Shown one piece after another: positions 53,507 to 62,589 of a stretch of 64,000 nt of DNA. Numbering within the stretch: position 1 is the first letter of the stretch; each line of letters starts with the position of its first letter. Below the pieces are notes generated by a model, which saw only the letters and a program-made list of their open reading frames with translations, had not been told where the DNA came from and did not search any database. The position numbers and the translations under genes were made by a program. This DNA comes from an uncultured Candidatus Binatia bacterium (lineage in GTDB: Bacteria; Desulfobacterota; Binatia; UBA9968; JAJDTQ01), in assembly GCA_958295985.1 (NCBI GenBank), contig OY282432.1, positions 1,116,001 through 1,180,000 of the forward strand, written 5' to 3'.

Positions 53507-54754
53507 ATGAATGACACAGCACAGCGGCTCAAGGAGATCATCGACGACGACCGGCAGGACTTGGTCCAGTTGTGCCTGGAGTTGGGCAACATCCCGAGTC
53601 CCCATGCCGGGGAAAAGGCGCTTGGCGAAGCGGTGGTGGGGTGGCTTGAGCGGAACGGCATCGAGGCCTTCCTCCAGTGGATTACGGACCACAGCGTCAA
53701 CGCCGTGGGGGTGATCCGTGGCTCGGGTGGCGGGTCCAGCCTCATCCTCAACGCGCACATGGACACCGGCCCCGAGCTTCCCGCCGACGCCTCCGAGGCG
53801 GACGTCCGGATGGAAGGCGCGTGGGTGGACGGCGACCTGGTGTTCGGCAAGGGTCTCATCAACGACAAGGCCCAGCTCTGCGCGTTCATGGTCGCGGCCA
53901 GGGCGCTCAAGAAGGCAGGGGTCGTGCTTTGCGGCGACCTGTACGTTACGGGAGTGGCCTTCGAGACCGGAGAGCCGTCGGTGGACGACACCCAGGGGGT
54001 GAACTTTCCCGGCGAGGGTTTCGGCGCGAAATGGTTGATCGACAGGGGCGTCACCGCCGACTACTGCCTGGTGGGGGAAACGTCCGGGTTCGGCATCATC
54101 ATGGGGGAATGCGGAGCGGTGTGGCTCAAGATCCGCTGCAAGGGGCGCGAGCTGTACACGCCGCGGCTGGAACGGGGCGGTTCCTTGCGGGAGCACCCCA
54201 ACCCCTACATCAAGATGGCCCACGCCGTCATGGCGCTGGAGGAATGGGCCGTTGCCTACGAAGAGAAGGCCCGTTTCGAGTTTCCCGGAGGCGCCATGAT
54301 CCCCAAGGCTCAGGTCATGGGAGTTCGCGGCGGTCCCGGCTACTGCGACATCTACTACGACGTGCGCATCGTCCCAAAGACCGATCCCCAAGCCATCAAG
54401 CGCGAGATCCAGGCGGTGATGGCAACCCTGGACTTCGACTCCGAGGTCTCGGTTTACCAGTATTCGCGCGGACACGTGGCCCGGAACGTCGACGTCCTGG
54501 TGGACGCTCTCGATCAGGCCCATCGCAACGTCATGGGCGCCGGGCCCCCGGCGCCGCCCGCGGCCGAAATGAGCATGTGGCGGGACATGAACGTCTTCAA
54601 TGAGGTGGGTATTCCGGCCGTGTGCTACGGGCCGCCCCGGCAGAAGGAGACCATCAGCCAGGCGCAGAACCGCGCCATGAAGATCGCCGATCTCGTTGCC
54701 GCGACCAAGGTGTACGCGCTCACAATACTATCGGTGTGCGGGGAATCGGCGTAG
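53507..54754 (+). CDS. M20-family metallopeptidase/amidohydrolase
   Basis: 415 aa from the ATG at 53507. Metal ligands: His in LNAHMDTGPELP, Asp in GKGLINDKAQLCAF, then EE-equivalent AFETGEP and VGETSGF. The dimerisation domain is between about residues 190 and 330. The active-site stretch GKGLINDKAQ differs from the usual GRGxxDMKG. ArgE/DapE/ACY1 relatives cleave N-acyl amino acids or peptides; the substrate here is not set. Confidence 0.85.
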   Translation: MNDTAQRLKEIIDDDRQDLVQLCLELGNIPSPHAGEKALGEAVVGWLERNGIEAFLQWITDHSVNAVGVIRGSGGGSSLILNAHMDTGPELPADASEADVRMEGAWVDGDLVFGKGLINDKAQLCAFMVAARALKKAGVVLCGDLYVTGVAFETGEPSVDDTQGVNFPGEGFGAKWLIDRGVTADYCLVGETSGFGIIMGECGAVWLKIRCKGRELYTPRLERGGSLREHPNPYIKMAHAVMALEEWAVAYEEKARFEFPGGAMIPKAQVMGVRGGPGYCDIYYDVRIVPKTDPQAIKREIQAVMATLDFDSEVSVYQYSRGHVARNVDVLVDALDQAHRNVMGAGPPAPPAAEMSMWRDMNVFNEVGIPAVCYGPPRQKETISQAQNRAMKIADLVAATKVYALTILSVCGESA

Positions 54755-54818
54755 TGGAGTGCAGGCGAGACGAGGCACCAGGATATCTCTGCGCCAGGGT
54801 TGTAACAGGGAGGTTGCT

Positions 54819-55208
54819 TTGGGCAGTTCGAAGACGGTAACGCGCGGGGTCCGGGTTGAGGTCACGACCGAATACGACCCGACCCGTTCGTTCCCCGAGC
54901 ACAACCGATGGTTCTATCTCTATACCGTGGAGATCAGCAACGAAGGCTCGGAAACCGTCCAACTCGTAAGCCGCCACTGGATCATTACCGACGCCACCGG
55001 CCACGTGGAAGAAGTCAAGGGACCGGGAGTCGTGGGCGAAAGCCCCGTGCTGGAGGAAGGAGAGTCCTTCGAGTACACTTCCGGCTGCCCGCTGTCCACC
55101 CCCTACGGCTCCATGCACGGCACCTACCAAATGGTCACCCAGGGCGGTGACCGCTTCGACGCCCAGATCGCCGAGTTCGTCCTCGGCGAGCCCCGCTCGC
55201 TGCACTGA
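54819..55208 (+). CDS. apaG: ApaG domain protein
   Basis: 129 aa from a TTG at 54819, GGGAGG 5 bp upstream. ApaG fold: VEVTTEYDPTRSFPEHNRWF, YTVEISNEGSETVQLVSRHW, VKGPGVVGESPVLEEGESFE, GSMHGTYQMV. Small all-beta protein linked to cobalt/magnesium resistance and, by recent work on the family, possible pyrophosphate binding. Stands alone here. Confidence 0.92.
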   Translation: MGSSKTVTRGVRVEVTTEYDPTRSFPEHNRWFYLYTVEISNEGSETVQLVSRHWIITDATGHVEEVKGPGVVGESPVLEEGESFEYTSGCPLSTPYGSMHGTYQMVTQGGDRFDAQIAEFVLGEPRSLH

Positions 55209-55300
55209 CGAACAAGGTCCGGCGGTCCGTGTCTCATGCGTTCCGGCCGGCCGTCTGACCAGCCCTCACAAAGGGGCCTTTCCCCCGCGGAGAATTGACG

Positions 55301-57703
55301 ATGATCGACTATACTTGGGTGGCGTGGTTCAAGGAGTTGGCCACCAAGATTGCCAGCAACGACAAAGGCTACCTGGTCGATAATGCAAAAAACGTGGATT
55401 GGGGAAAAGACGATGCTCCGCTCCTGGCATACGGAGACGAGAACATCGATCCGATGTCGTTCCTCTACTTCTTGGCGCAAAGAAACACCCGGAACCAGTA
55501 CGAGCGCACCTTCGGGAGCGTCCACGAGAAATTTGAGATCACTTCGGTTCTCTTCCAAACTAACACTGCTGTTATGCCCGTACCAACGATCAAGGCGTTG
55601 TTCCACGACGGGAAGTCGTTCGACCCGGATTTGCTCTGGCGCCTGTTCAAGAATGCGGTGCAAACAGACAACAACGGAACCGCCATTGAACCTAATGACT
55701 TCAAGGCTGCTTTAGCCCTTCCTGACGTAGGCAGTAACAAACTGACACAGACCTTGTTCCTCGCGAACCCGAGCTATTTCCTTCCCTCGGACTACCTTAG
55801 CACCGCCCTGCCTCAACCGATGCCCCATGGCGAAGTGACAGACTACGGAGACTACGTCGCCAGGATGGACGCCGTCAAACGCCAGTTCCCTGGGTGTGAG
55901 CCGTATGAAATCAACACCTTCCTCTACCACGCCTTCCCCAAAAAAGAAGAATCCCTCGCCACCGTTGCCGGTGACACGGGTAAAAACGTAGATGCCGCTA
56001 CGGCAGTAGCTATGTTGCGCAGCGGCAAGCCTGTTAACATTATGGTGCTGGCCGACAAAATGGTAACGGCAAACAAAAAATATACCCTAACTACGCATGT
56101 GCGGTGGCTACTGCGGAAGCGGCTGCAGCCGCGTGGCTACCGCTTTGTGGTGGCGGGCACCAGGCAGCAGGCCACCGTGCAAATGGTAGGCCAGCCACCT
56201 GCTAGTACCAAGCTCATCAAGGAACCCAGTTTCTTCCAGGTCAGCACCAACCCCTACGCCTACGCTGACGAAAGCGACTACTGGGATGTGACCGATGCTT
56301 TGCCGCAAGAAGCCCGGACCTTCAAAGAGAACAACTGCGTGTATACGGGCGGTCCAGGAGATCAAAGGAAATTTCCTCTGAGTGAGCCCAAGCGTGGCGA
56401 CATCATTCTGGTTCGTACCGGACAGCAGAAAGGACGAGCTATAGGCGTGGTGGAAGAGAACCAATACGCTTCCGGCGGTTGGACCGAAGAAGCAGTCATC
56501 TATGTCCACTGGATCAACAAAGCGCCTGCTCCCGTGACAGGAAAATTGCCCCAACTCGGATTCGGCAACGCGGTAGAGTCGACGATCTCGGCATTCCGCA
56601 ACACTGATGCCTACGAGGTCTCCTTCGAATTGATTGATCGGTTGATCGGGGGCGGCGGCGTTAAACCACAGCCCGATCCCGAGCCCGCGGTCGACACGCC
56701 CGACACGCCCGACACGCCCGACACATCGTTCCCCCTGAACACCATCCTGTTCGGCCCTCCGGGCACCGGCAAGACGTGGGAAGCGGTTTCCTACGCCGTA
56801 GCGATCATGGACGGCAAGGCTCCCGACGAACTTGCCCTAACGGAGGCCAGGGAGAACGTCAAGGCACGTTTTGAGGAACTCAGGGAGGAAGATCGGGTCG
56901 AGTTCGTCACGTTCCATCAGAACTATACCTACGAGGACTTCATTGAGGGCATCGGACCGGTTCTGGATCGCGATGACCTCCTCTATGAACTACGTGACGG
57001 CGTCTTCAAGCGTATCTCCTCAAGCGCCCGCAAACGTCCGAACAAACGACACGTTCTTGTCATTGACGAGATCAACCGCGGCAACATTGCCAAGATATTC
57101 GGAGAGCTCATCACCCTGATCGAGCCTACCAAACGGTCAGGCGGCGAAGATGAGGCGGTGGTGACGCTCCCCTATTCTCAGGAGCTATTCAGGGTCCCGG
57201 ACAATCTGTACCTCGTGGGGACGATGAACACCGCGGACAGGGGCATCGCACTCCTGGATACGGCTCTGCGACGACGTTTCGACTTCATCGAGAAGATGCC
57301 GGACCTGCACTACGTGGAAGAGGACATCGAAGGTGTTGACGGCAAGGCCATGCTAAAGGCCATGAACGAGCGAATCACGGTCTGCCTGGATCGCGAGCAC
57401 CAGATCGGTCATACCTATCTCATCGGGGTAAGGACGATCGACCGTCTTGCAGAAGCCTTTCAACGCCGCATCATGCCGCTGCTGCAGGAGTACTTCTACG
57501 ACGATTGGGCGAAGATCCGGTTCGTGTTGAACGAAAACCCGTTCATATGCGAACGCGCGGTCGAGACCTCGATTCGGGATGTCTCTCCGGAGCGGCCCGT
57601 GTTCGAATTGCTTCCGGAAAACGAAGACGGCGAAGACAGGTGGAAGCAAGCCGATAGTTACCGGCAGATCTATGCCAGCGAACAAGCCCAAGGCTCCGAT
57701 TAG
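55301..57703 (+). CDS. mcrB: McrB-type AAA+ restriction ATPase
   Basis: 800 aa from the ATG at 55301. The N-terminal about 470 residues are the target-recognition part, followed by a short tandem repeat linker (DTPDTPDTPDT, about residue 471). The AAA+ domain of the GTP-binding McrB group: Walker A LFGPPGTGKTWEA (about 485), HQNYTYEDFIEGIGP, Walker B VLVIDEINRGNIAKIFGEL, sensor MNTADRGIALLDTALRRRFD with Arg finger. Partner of McrC (next gene, 32-bp overlap) in restricting modified DNA. Confidence 0.92.
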   Translation: MIDYTWVAWFKELATKIASNDKGYLVDNAKNVDWGKDDAPLLAYGDENIDPMSFLYFLAQRNTRNQYERTFGSVHEKFEITSVLFQTNTAVMPVPTIKALFHDGKSFDPDLLWRLFKNAVQTDNNGTAIEPNDFKAALALPDVGSNKLTQTLFLANPSYFLPSDYLSTALPQPMPHGEVTDYGDYVARMDAVKRQFPGCEPYEINTFLYHAFPKKEESLATVAGDTGKNVDAATAVAMLRSGKPVNIMVLADKMVTANKKYTLTTHVRWLLRKRLQPRGYRFVVAGTRQQATVQMVGQPPASTKLIKEPSFFQVSTNPYAYADESDYWDVTDALPQEARTFKENNCVYTGGPGDQRKFPLSEPKRGDIILVRTGQQKGRAIGVVEENQYASGGWTEEAVIYVHWINKAPAPVTGKLPQLGFGNAVESTISAFRNTDAYEVSFELIDRLIGGGGVKPQPDPEPAVDTPDTPDTPDTSFPLNTILFGPPGTGKTWEAVSYAVAIMDGKAPDELALTEARENVKARFEELREEDRVEFVTFHQNYTYEDFIEGIGPVLDRDDLLYELRDGVFKRISSSARKRPNKRHVLVIDEINRGNIAKIFGELITLIEPTKRSGGEDEAVVTLPYSQELFRVPDNLYLVGTMNTADRGIALLDTALRRRFDFIEKMPDLHYVEEDIEGVDGKAMLKAMNERITVCLDREHQIGHTYLIGVRTIDRLAEAFQRRIMPLLQEYFYDDWAKIRFVLNENPFICERAVETSIRDVSPERPVFELLPENEDGEDRWKQADSYRQIYASEQAQGSD

Positions 57704-58958
57704 CGTGCACGTCTTCAAGGAACATGAACGGCTTTCAGGTCTCGAGGAGGCGGAGTACGCGGCCCTCAAGGACTTCGCGCTGGCCAACCAGACAGATCAA
57801 CAGGGCAAGTACCGCCCTGTGCTGACGCTCAAGAACGGGCGACTCCACACCCAGAACTACGTGGGCGTCATCCAGACCCGGCGCGGCACCGTGATCGAGA
57901 TCCTGCCGAAGGTGGATATCGGCGATGGCGACGAGGAGCGCACCCGGCAGGTGTTTCTCAAGATGCTGCGGACCTACCGGAGCCTCCGTACCGCGCAATT
58001 CAACGAGACCGGCATCTCCGAGCTCCGCCATTTCAACATGCTCGACGTGTTCGTAAGGCTGTTCCTGACCAATCTGGTGCTGCTCACGCAACGCGGGCTC
58101 GCTCGCCACTACAACAGCGTCGAGGACAATCTTCCCCGGCTTCGGGGTCGCATCCGGTTCCCGCAGCATATTCGCTGGAACGCGGCGAATCGCGCCCGTT
58201 TCTATGTCGCCTTCGACGAGTTCACGGCAGACCGCCCCGTGAACCGGCTGATTCACAGCGCCATCCACAAGCTCAAGCTTCGTTCGAACACTCACCCAAG
58301 CAATCAGCAACTGCTCCATCAGCTTCGCATCTGCTATTCCGAGGTGCCCCGATCGGAACGGCCGGAGGTGGATTGGGAACGCCATCGGATCGACCGGTCG
58401 ATGCGGCATTACGACGCGGTGATGGCTTGGGTGGGTCTGTTCTTGTTCAACCACGGCTTGGCGACGTTCTCCGGCAAACACGTAAACCAGGCGCTGCTGT
58501 TCCCGATGGAGGAGGTCTTCGAGGATTACGTGGCCGATGGTTTCAGACGCCATCAGCGTGACTACCGCGTCAGAACACAAGGACCGCAGAAAGCATTTAC
58601 CCGAATCGACGGAACGCATGCTTTCCACATGAGGCCGGACATCGCTCTCGTTCAATCGGACGACAACGTGCGGTTCGTGCTCGACGCCAAGTGGAAGACA
58701 ATCGACGGTGACGGCAAGGATTCGAAGCACGGGATCAGCCAGGACGACGTTTACCAGCTATACAGCTACGGCAGGAGGTTCGGCAGCGCCACGGTGGCAT
58801 TGATATACCCGCGAACGCGCGAATTCGATTCGCCTCTGCGGTACGAGTTCAATGACGAAGTGGCCGGCCAGGGGCTGGAACTGTTCTGCTTTCCATTCGA
58901 CGTCATGCAGCCTAAGGAAAGCGTCCGCGGAATCATGCGCCGACTGACCGGCCGATAA
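57672..58958 (+). CDS. mcrC: McrC-type endonuclease subunit
   Basis: 428 aa from the ATG at 57672. McrC/McrBC 5-methylcytosine restriction component: RRGTVIEILPKVD, DVFVRLFLTNLVLLTQRGL, and the PD-(D/E)xK nuclease MRPDIAL with RFVLDAKWKTID. Runs with mcrB as an overlapping pair. It has no methyltransferase of its own. Confidence 0.93.
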   Translation: MPANKPKAPISVHVFKEHERLSGLEEAEYAALKDFALANQTDQQGKYRPVLTLKNGRLHTQNYVGVIQTRRGTVIEILPKVDIGDGDEERTRQVFLKMLRTYRSLRTAQFNETGISELRHFNMLDVFVRLFLTNLVLLTQRGLARHYNSVEDNLPRLRGRIRFPQHIRWNAANRARFYVAFDEFTADRPVNRLIHSAIHKLKLRSNTHPSNQQLLHQLRICYSEVPRSERPEVDWERHRIDRSMRHYDAVMAWVGLFLFNHGLATFSGKHVNQALLFPMEEVFEDYVADGFRRHQRDYRVRTQGPQKAFTRIDGTHAFHMRPDIALVQSDDNVRFVLDAKWKTIDGDGKDSKHGISQDDVYQLYSYGRRFGSATVALIYPRTREFDSPLRYEFNDEVAGQGLELFCFPFDVMQPKESVRGIMRRLTGR

Positions 58959-58984
58959 CGACATTCGCGGAACAGCCGGTTGCA

Positions 58985-59374
58985 TCAGCCAGGGAAAAAC
59001 GAAACTGGAAGCCGTTGCCAACGGCAAGGAAGCAATCGCTGGTTACACAAGCGCAACAGGTTCTCAAAGTGGAGGCGGACGCGGTAGCGGGCGTTCATGT
59101 CGCCATTGCGTTCCTCGGCTACGGGCAATTTCGATTGCTTGAGCGGCTGTTGAACCCGAAGGGGTGCTACGCGGATTACAGCGCTGTCGTGTTGAGTGGC
59201 TTCCGTTCTACCCAGAGGCTCAAATGTATACGGTAGTTGGTCCACATGCGGGACAAAAGCGAAGACCAGCGCGCCTCGACACAGCGTTTTGTTACTATTA
59301 TCGATCCACCAAGGATCCGGATGAATAATGGACTGTACACAATCGTCAGGGTACCTTCCTGCCTTACTTGCCAT
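58985..59374 (-). CDS. possible 129-aa ORF coupled to the Panacea-like gene
   Basis: A minus frame whose ATG (59374) overlaps the stop of the upstream Panacea-like gene by 11 bp (ATGGCAAGTAA), a layout expected for antitoxin followed by toxin. The product (LVFAFVPHVDQLPYTFEPLG, VRLHFENLLRLCNQRLL) matches nothing I recognise, and a plus frame lies opposite at 59015-59236. It may simply be a gap; the 58959-59363 interval holds no other candidate. Confidence 0.3.
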   Translation of the reverse strand: MASKAGRYPDDCVQSIIHPDPWWIDNSNKTLCRGALVFAFVPHVDQLPYTFEPLGRTEATQHDSAVIRVAPLRVQQPLKQSKLPVAEERNGDMNARYRVRLHFENLLRLCNQRLLPCRWQRLPVSFFPG

Positions 59375-60170
59375 CAGAATCGTCGTCGCCCTTTCTGGTG
59401 GACGACTGCCACACCTCGTCTGAAAACTGGACGACGTGGTCCCTCTCCTGAAACGGTTTACCGGCTAGGCCGTCGAGCCACGTCATGCCTTCGGCATAAA
59501 CATCGTCATAACGGGCATCCTCTGCCGGGTTAATCATCTTGGGAGGTTTTCGTTCCCGGTTTTCATATTTCGTTCGTAATGCGCGTACTCGTTCCCTGAA
59601 TTCTCTTTTTTTTCTGTTCGACAGGCGATCCATCCTCAGTGGCTGCTCAGGAGCCGTGTCCATGGAAGCGTCAGGCTTGACAACGGCAAAATCCAGAAGC
59701 TCGTTGGGCGCAGCGGATAACATGGGTTCCGTGCCGTAAACGTAATGCAGCAGACCCTGTGTGTCCTGACCGAATCGACGGACGTCTCTTCTGAGACCCG
59801 ATGTTATCTCCAATGGAAGTTGATTTTCCGTCTTCTCCAGGAGGTGGTCATCACTCAATAGCCAACGACTCCAGTCCTGGCTGTCCTCATAGTCGCTCGG
59901 GTACCCCTGCTTCTCTGCACCGATTTGGCTCAGTGCCGGCTCGATACGCTCGTGAACCAGTTGAGACCACGGGCCGAACTTGTAGAATCTCCATTTCGTG
60001 CCGGTGAAGGTGACGCCGTTGTGTCGTCTTGCGTGGAACAGGTCGGCCAAGTACACGTACTTGACCAGATGGATGGGTCCAAGCTGACGGTCGTAGAGTT
60101 TGTCCTGCTCTCCGGATACCAGCAACGTGTACCGGATAAGCAGGTCGACAGGAGAGGGATCTGCTGACAT
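59364..60170 (-). CDS. Panacea/DUF4065-like protein
   Basis: 268 aa. The N-terminal about 80 residues resemble the Panacea (DUF4065, SocA-like) antitoxin domain: PVDLLIRYTLLVSGEQDK, IHLVKYVYLADLFHARR (the K-Y-L-A-D pattern), and TKWRFYKFGPWSQLVHERI (Y-K-F-G-P). The rest is charged and helical. Panacea proteins are antitoxins to many toxin types. It lies downstream of McrC, in opposite orientation. Confidence 0.6.
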   Translation of the reverse strand: MSADPSPVDLLIRYTLLVSGEQDKLYDRQLGPIHLVKYVYLADLFHARRHNGVTFTGTKWRFYKFGPWSQLVHERIEPALSQIGAEKQGYPSDYEDSQDWSRWLLSDDHLLEKTENQLPLEITSGLRRDVRRFGQDTQGLLHYVYGTEPMLSAAPNELLDFAVVKPDASMDTAPEQPLRMDRLSNRKKREFRERVRALRTKYENRERKPPKMINPAEDARYDDVYAEGMTWLDGLAGKPFQERDHVVQFSDEVWQSSTRKGDDDSDGK

Positions 60171-60271
60171 CGCTCCGACTCGGAGAACCAGGAATCCGGT
60201 CTATCGCGAGGTCAGGATGAAATGCTCGTAGTCCTAATCACGAAGACCCACTCTGACCTTTCGATTGTCCC

Positions 60272-62500
60272 CTAACCCTTCCCCTTCAGCGCCGCAAACA
60301 CCTTCTCCGAGGTAATCGGCAGCGAGGTGATCCGGATGCCGACGGCGTCGGCGACGGCGTTGGCGATGGCGCCTGCGGTGGGTATGTTGGCGGTCTCGCC
60401 GATGGCCATGCTGTTGTAAGGGCCGGGGCCCCGTTGGGTCTCCGACACCAGGGTCTTCAGTTCCGGAACGTCCCGGATGGTGGGGATCTTGTAGTCGCCG
60501 AAGTTGGCGGTGGTGACCTTGCCGTCGTCCACCATGAGGTGCTCCATCAGGCCGTAGCCGATGCCGGTCATGCTGGCGCCCTCGATCTGGCCCTGGTGCA
60601 TCAGCGGGTTCAGTATGGTGCCGGTGCTGTGGCTCGTGACCAGCCGTTTGAGCTCGACGTTGCCGGTCTCGGGATCCACCTCCACCTCGGCGATCTGCGC
60701 GCACATGGCGGCGTCCGGGACCTTGGAGGTGTCGTCGTAGAGCCCGACGGTCTCAATGGCCGAGCCCTTGGCCTTGACCACGTCGGCATAGCTGATGCCC
60801 CGGTCGGCGCTCTTGTGCACCACGCGTCCGTCGGAGAGGGTCAGGTCGTCTTTGGGCGCGTCCAGCGCGTTGGCCGCGTGGTCGAGGAGTTGCTCCCGCG
60901 TCTTCATGACGCCGTCGTAGCCCGCGTTGCCGTACACTCGGGTGCCGCGGCTGCCGCCCAGTCCGGAGTCCTTGATGCCGGCGCTGGTGTCGAAGTGTTC
61001 GAACCGGATGCATTCGGCCGGGATCTTGAGCTCCTGTTCCGCCATCTGCTCCAGCAGCGTGAAGGTGCCCACGCCCTGGTCCAGCATGGCGGACGACACG
61101 GTCAGGGTGCCGGTGTCGTCCAGCCTGAACTTCACCAAGCCCTTGCCGCCGTTCACCGACCATTGCACGAGGCCGATCCCCCGGCCGACGTTCTTGGGTC
61201 GCGGCTCATAGTACTTGACCTCTTCGAGGGCACGGTCGAAGACCGCGTGGGACCCGACGTAGTCGACCTTCTCGCCCACCGGCGAGTCCGCGACGCCCTC
61301 CAGAAGGTTCTTCTTGCGCAGGTCGGCCGGGTTCATGTCCAGCGCCTGGGCCAGCAGGTCGAGTTGGCTCTCGTTGGCGAAGAATCCCTGCGGATCGCCC
61401 GGCGAGCGCATGTGTCCGCACGGTACCTGGTTGGTGTACACCATGTGTTCTTCAACGAAGGTGTTGGGCATGTTGTAGGGTCCGGGGGACTTTTGCGGTC
61501 CACCGAGGATGCCGTTGGGCTTGAACGCGCAATAGGCGCCGGTGTCGAACACGAAGTCCATGTGGTGGGCCGTGATGGTGCCGTCCTTCTTGGCGCCCGT
61601 CCTGACCTTGATGATGGAAGCGTGGCGCGGGTTGCCGGCGATGAACTCCTCGTCGTAGTCCATGACGATCTTGACGGGGCGTCCGCCGCTCTTCTTCGAG
61701 AGGGAGTAGCACAGGGCGATGTCCATGAAGTCGCCCTTGCCCCCGAAGTCGCCGCCGATGTAGCAGGGATGGACCACGATCGTTTCGGGGTCCACCCGGA
61801 CGGCGTTGGCCACCTGGTCGCGGATGCCGTAAGGCACCTTGCTGCACGCCCAGATCTCGGCCGCGCCCGTGGCCGGGTCGGTCTTGGCCACGCAGGAATG
61901 CGGCTCGATGTAGGCCTGGTGAACCTTGGGCGTCGTGAAGGTGTTCTCGACGATGACGTCCGCCTCCTCGAACCCCTTGTTGATGTCGCCCTTTTCCCAG
62001 TTGACGTAGATCACCCGGTTGGTGGGGCCGGTGAGCTTTTGCGGAAGCCCCTTGTAGGTGTGGACCTCCGGGTGCAGGAGCGGCGCCGAAGATCCCATGG
62101 CCTCCATCGGATCCAGCACAGGGTCCATTTCCTCGTACTCCACCTCGATGAGCGCGGCGGCTTCTTCGGCCGCGTCTTCCGTTTCCGCGGATACCGCCGC
62201 CACCTTCTCGCCGATGAACCGCACGATGCCGTCCGCCACGATGGGCATGTCCACCACGCGCCGACCGATGCGTAATCCGGTGACGTCCTCGCCGGTGAGG
62301 ATGCCGACGACGCCCGGCACCTGCATGGCCTTGCTCGTGTCGATGCTCCTGATGCGGCCATGGGAGATGGGGCTGCGCAGGATCTTGCCCCACAGCATGT
62401 CCGGGAAGGTGATGTCCACCGCGTATTTGGCTTTGCCGCTTACCTTGTGCTCACCGTCGATGCGGGGTGTGGGAACGCCCACGCTGTGTGTTTCTGCCAT
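60272..62500 (-). CDS. xanthine dehydrogenase-family Mo-binding subunit, second copy
   Basis: 742 aa from the ATG at 62500, RBS AAGGAGG. Mo-hydroxylase large subunit: opening GVPTPRIDGEHKVSGKAKYA, GGDFGGKGDF (Mo-pterin loop), substrate loop CGHMRSPGDPQGFFANESQL, SGLGGSRGTRVYGNAG, and the active-site Glu in MAIGETANIPTAGAI. FAD and 2Fe-2S subunits are not next to it on either visible side, so they must be elsewhere. Follows an EutA-like gene. Confidence 0.93.
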   Translation of the reverse strand: MAETHSVGVPTPRIDGEHKVSGKAKYAVDITFPDMLWGKILRSPISHGRIRSIDTSKAMQVPGVVGILTGEDVTGLRIGRRVVDMPIVADGIVRFIGEKVAAVSAETEDAAEEAAALIEVEYEEMDPVLDPMEAMGSSAPLLHPEVHTYKGLPQKLTGPTNRVIYVNWEKGDINKGFEEADVIVENTFTTPKVHQAYIEPHSCVAKTDPATGAAEIWACSKVPYGIRDQVANAVRVDPETIVVHPCYIGGDFGGKGDFMDIALCYSLSKKSGGRPVKIVMDYDEEFIAGNPRHASIIKVRTGAKKDGTITAHHMDFVFDTGAYCAFKPNGILGGPQKSPGPYNMPNTFVEEHMVYTNQVPCGHMRSPGDPQGFFANESQLDLLAQALDMNPADLRKKNLLEGVADSPVGEKVDYVGSHAVFDRALEEVKYYEPRPKNVGRGIGLVQWSVNGGKGLVKFRLDDTGTLTVSSAMLDQGVGTFTLLEQMAEQELKIPAECIRFEHFDTSAGIKDSGLGGSRGTRVYGNAGYDGVMKTREQLLDHAANALDAPKDDLTLSDGRVVHKSADRGISYADVVKAKGSAIETVGLYDDTSKVPDAAMCAQIAEVEVDPETGNVELKRLVTSHSTGTILNPLMHQGQIEGASMTGIGYGLMEHLMVDDGKVTTANFGDYKIPTIRDVPELKTLVSETQRGPGPYNSMAIGETANIPTAGAIANAVADAVGIRITSLPITSEKVFAALKGKG

Positions 62501-62589
62501 TGGCTCACCTCCTTCAGGCCTTGCGCATGTGCGACTGCTCCCGCCGGTACCGGCCCCACCGGCGAGAACCGGCCCCAGACCACTCACAC

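Noticed and set aside
56690-56730. GACACGCCC tandem repeat as a possible CRISPR or phase-variation tract
   Set aside because: Only three to four in-frame units encoding the DTP linker of McrB; too short for CRISPR and in multiples of three, so no frame switching.
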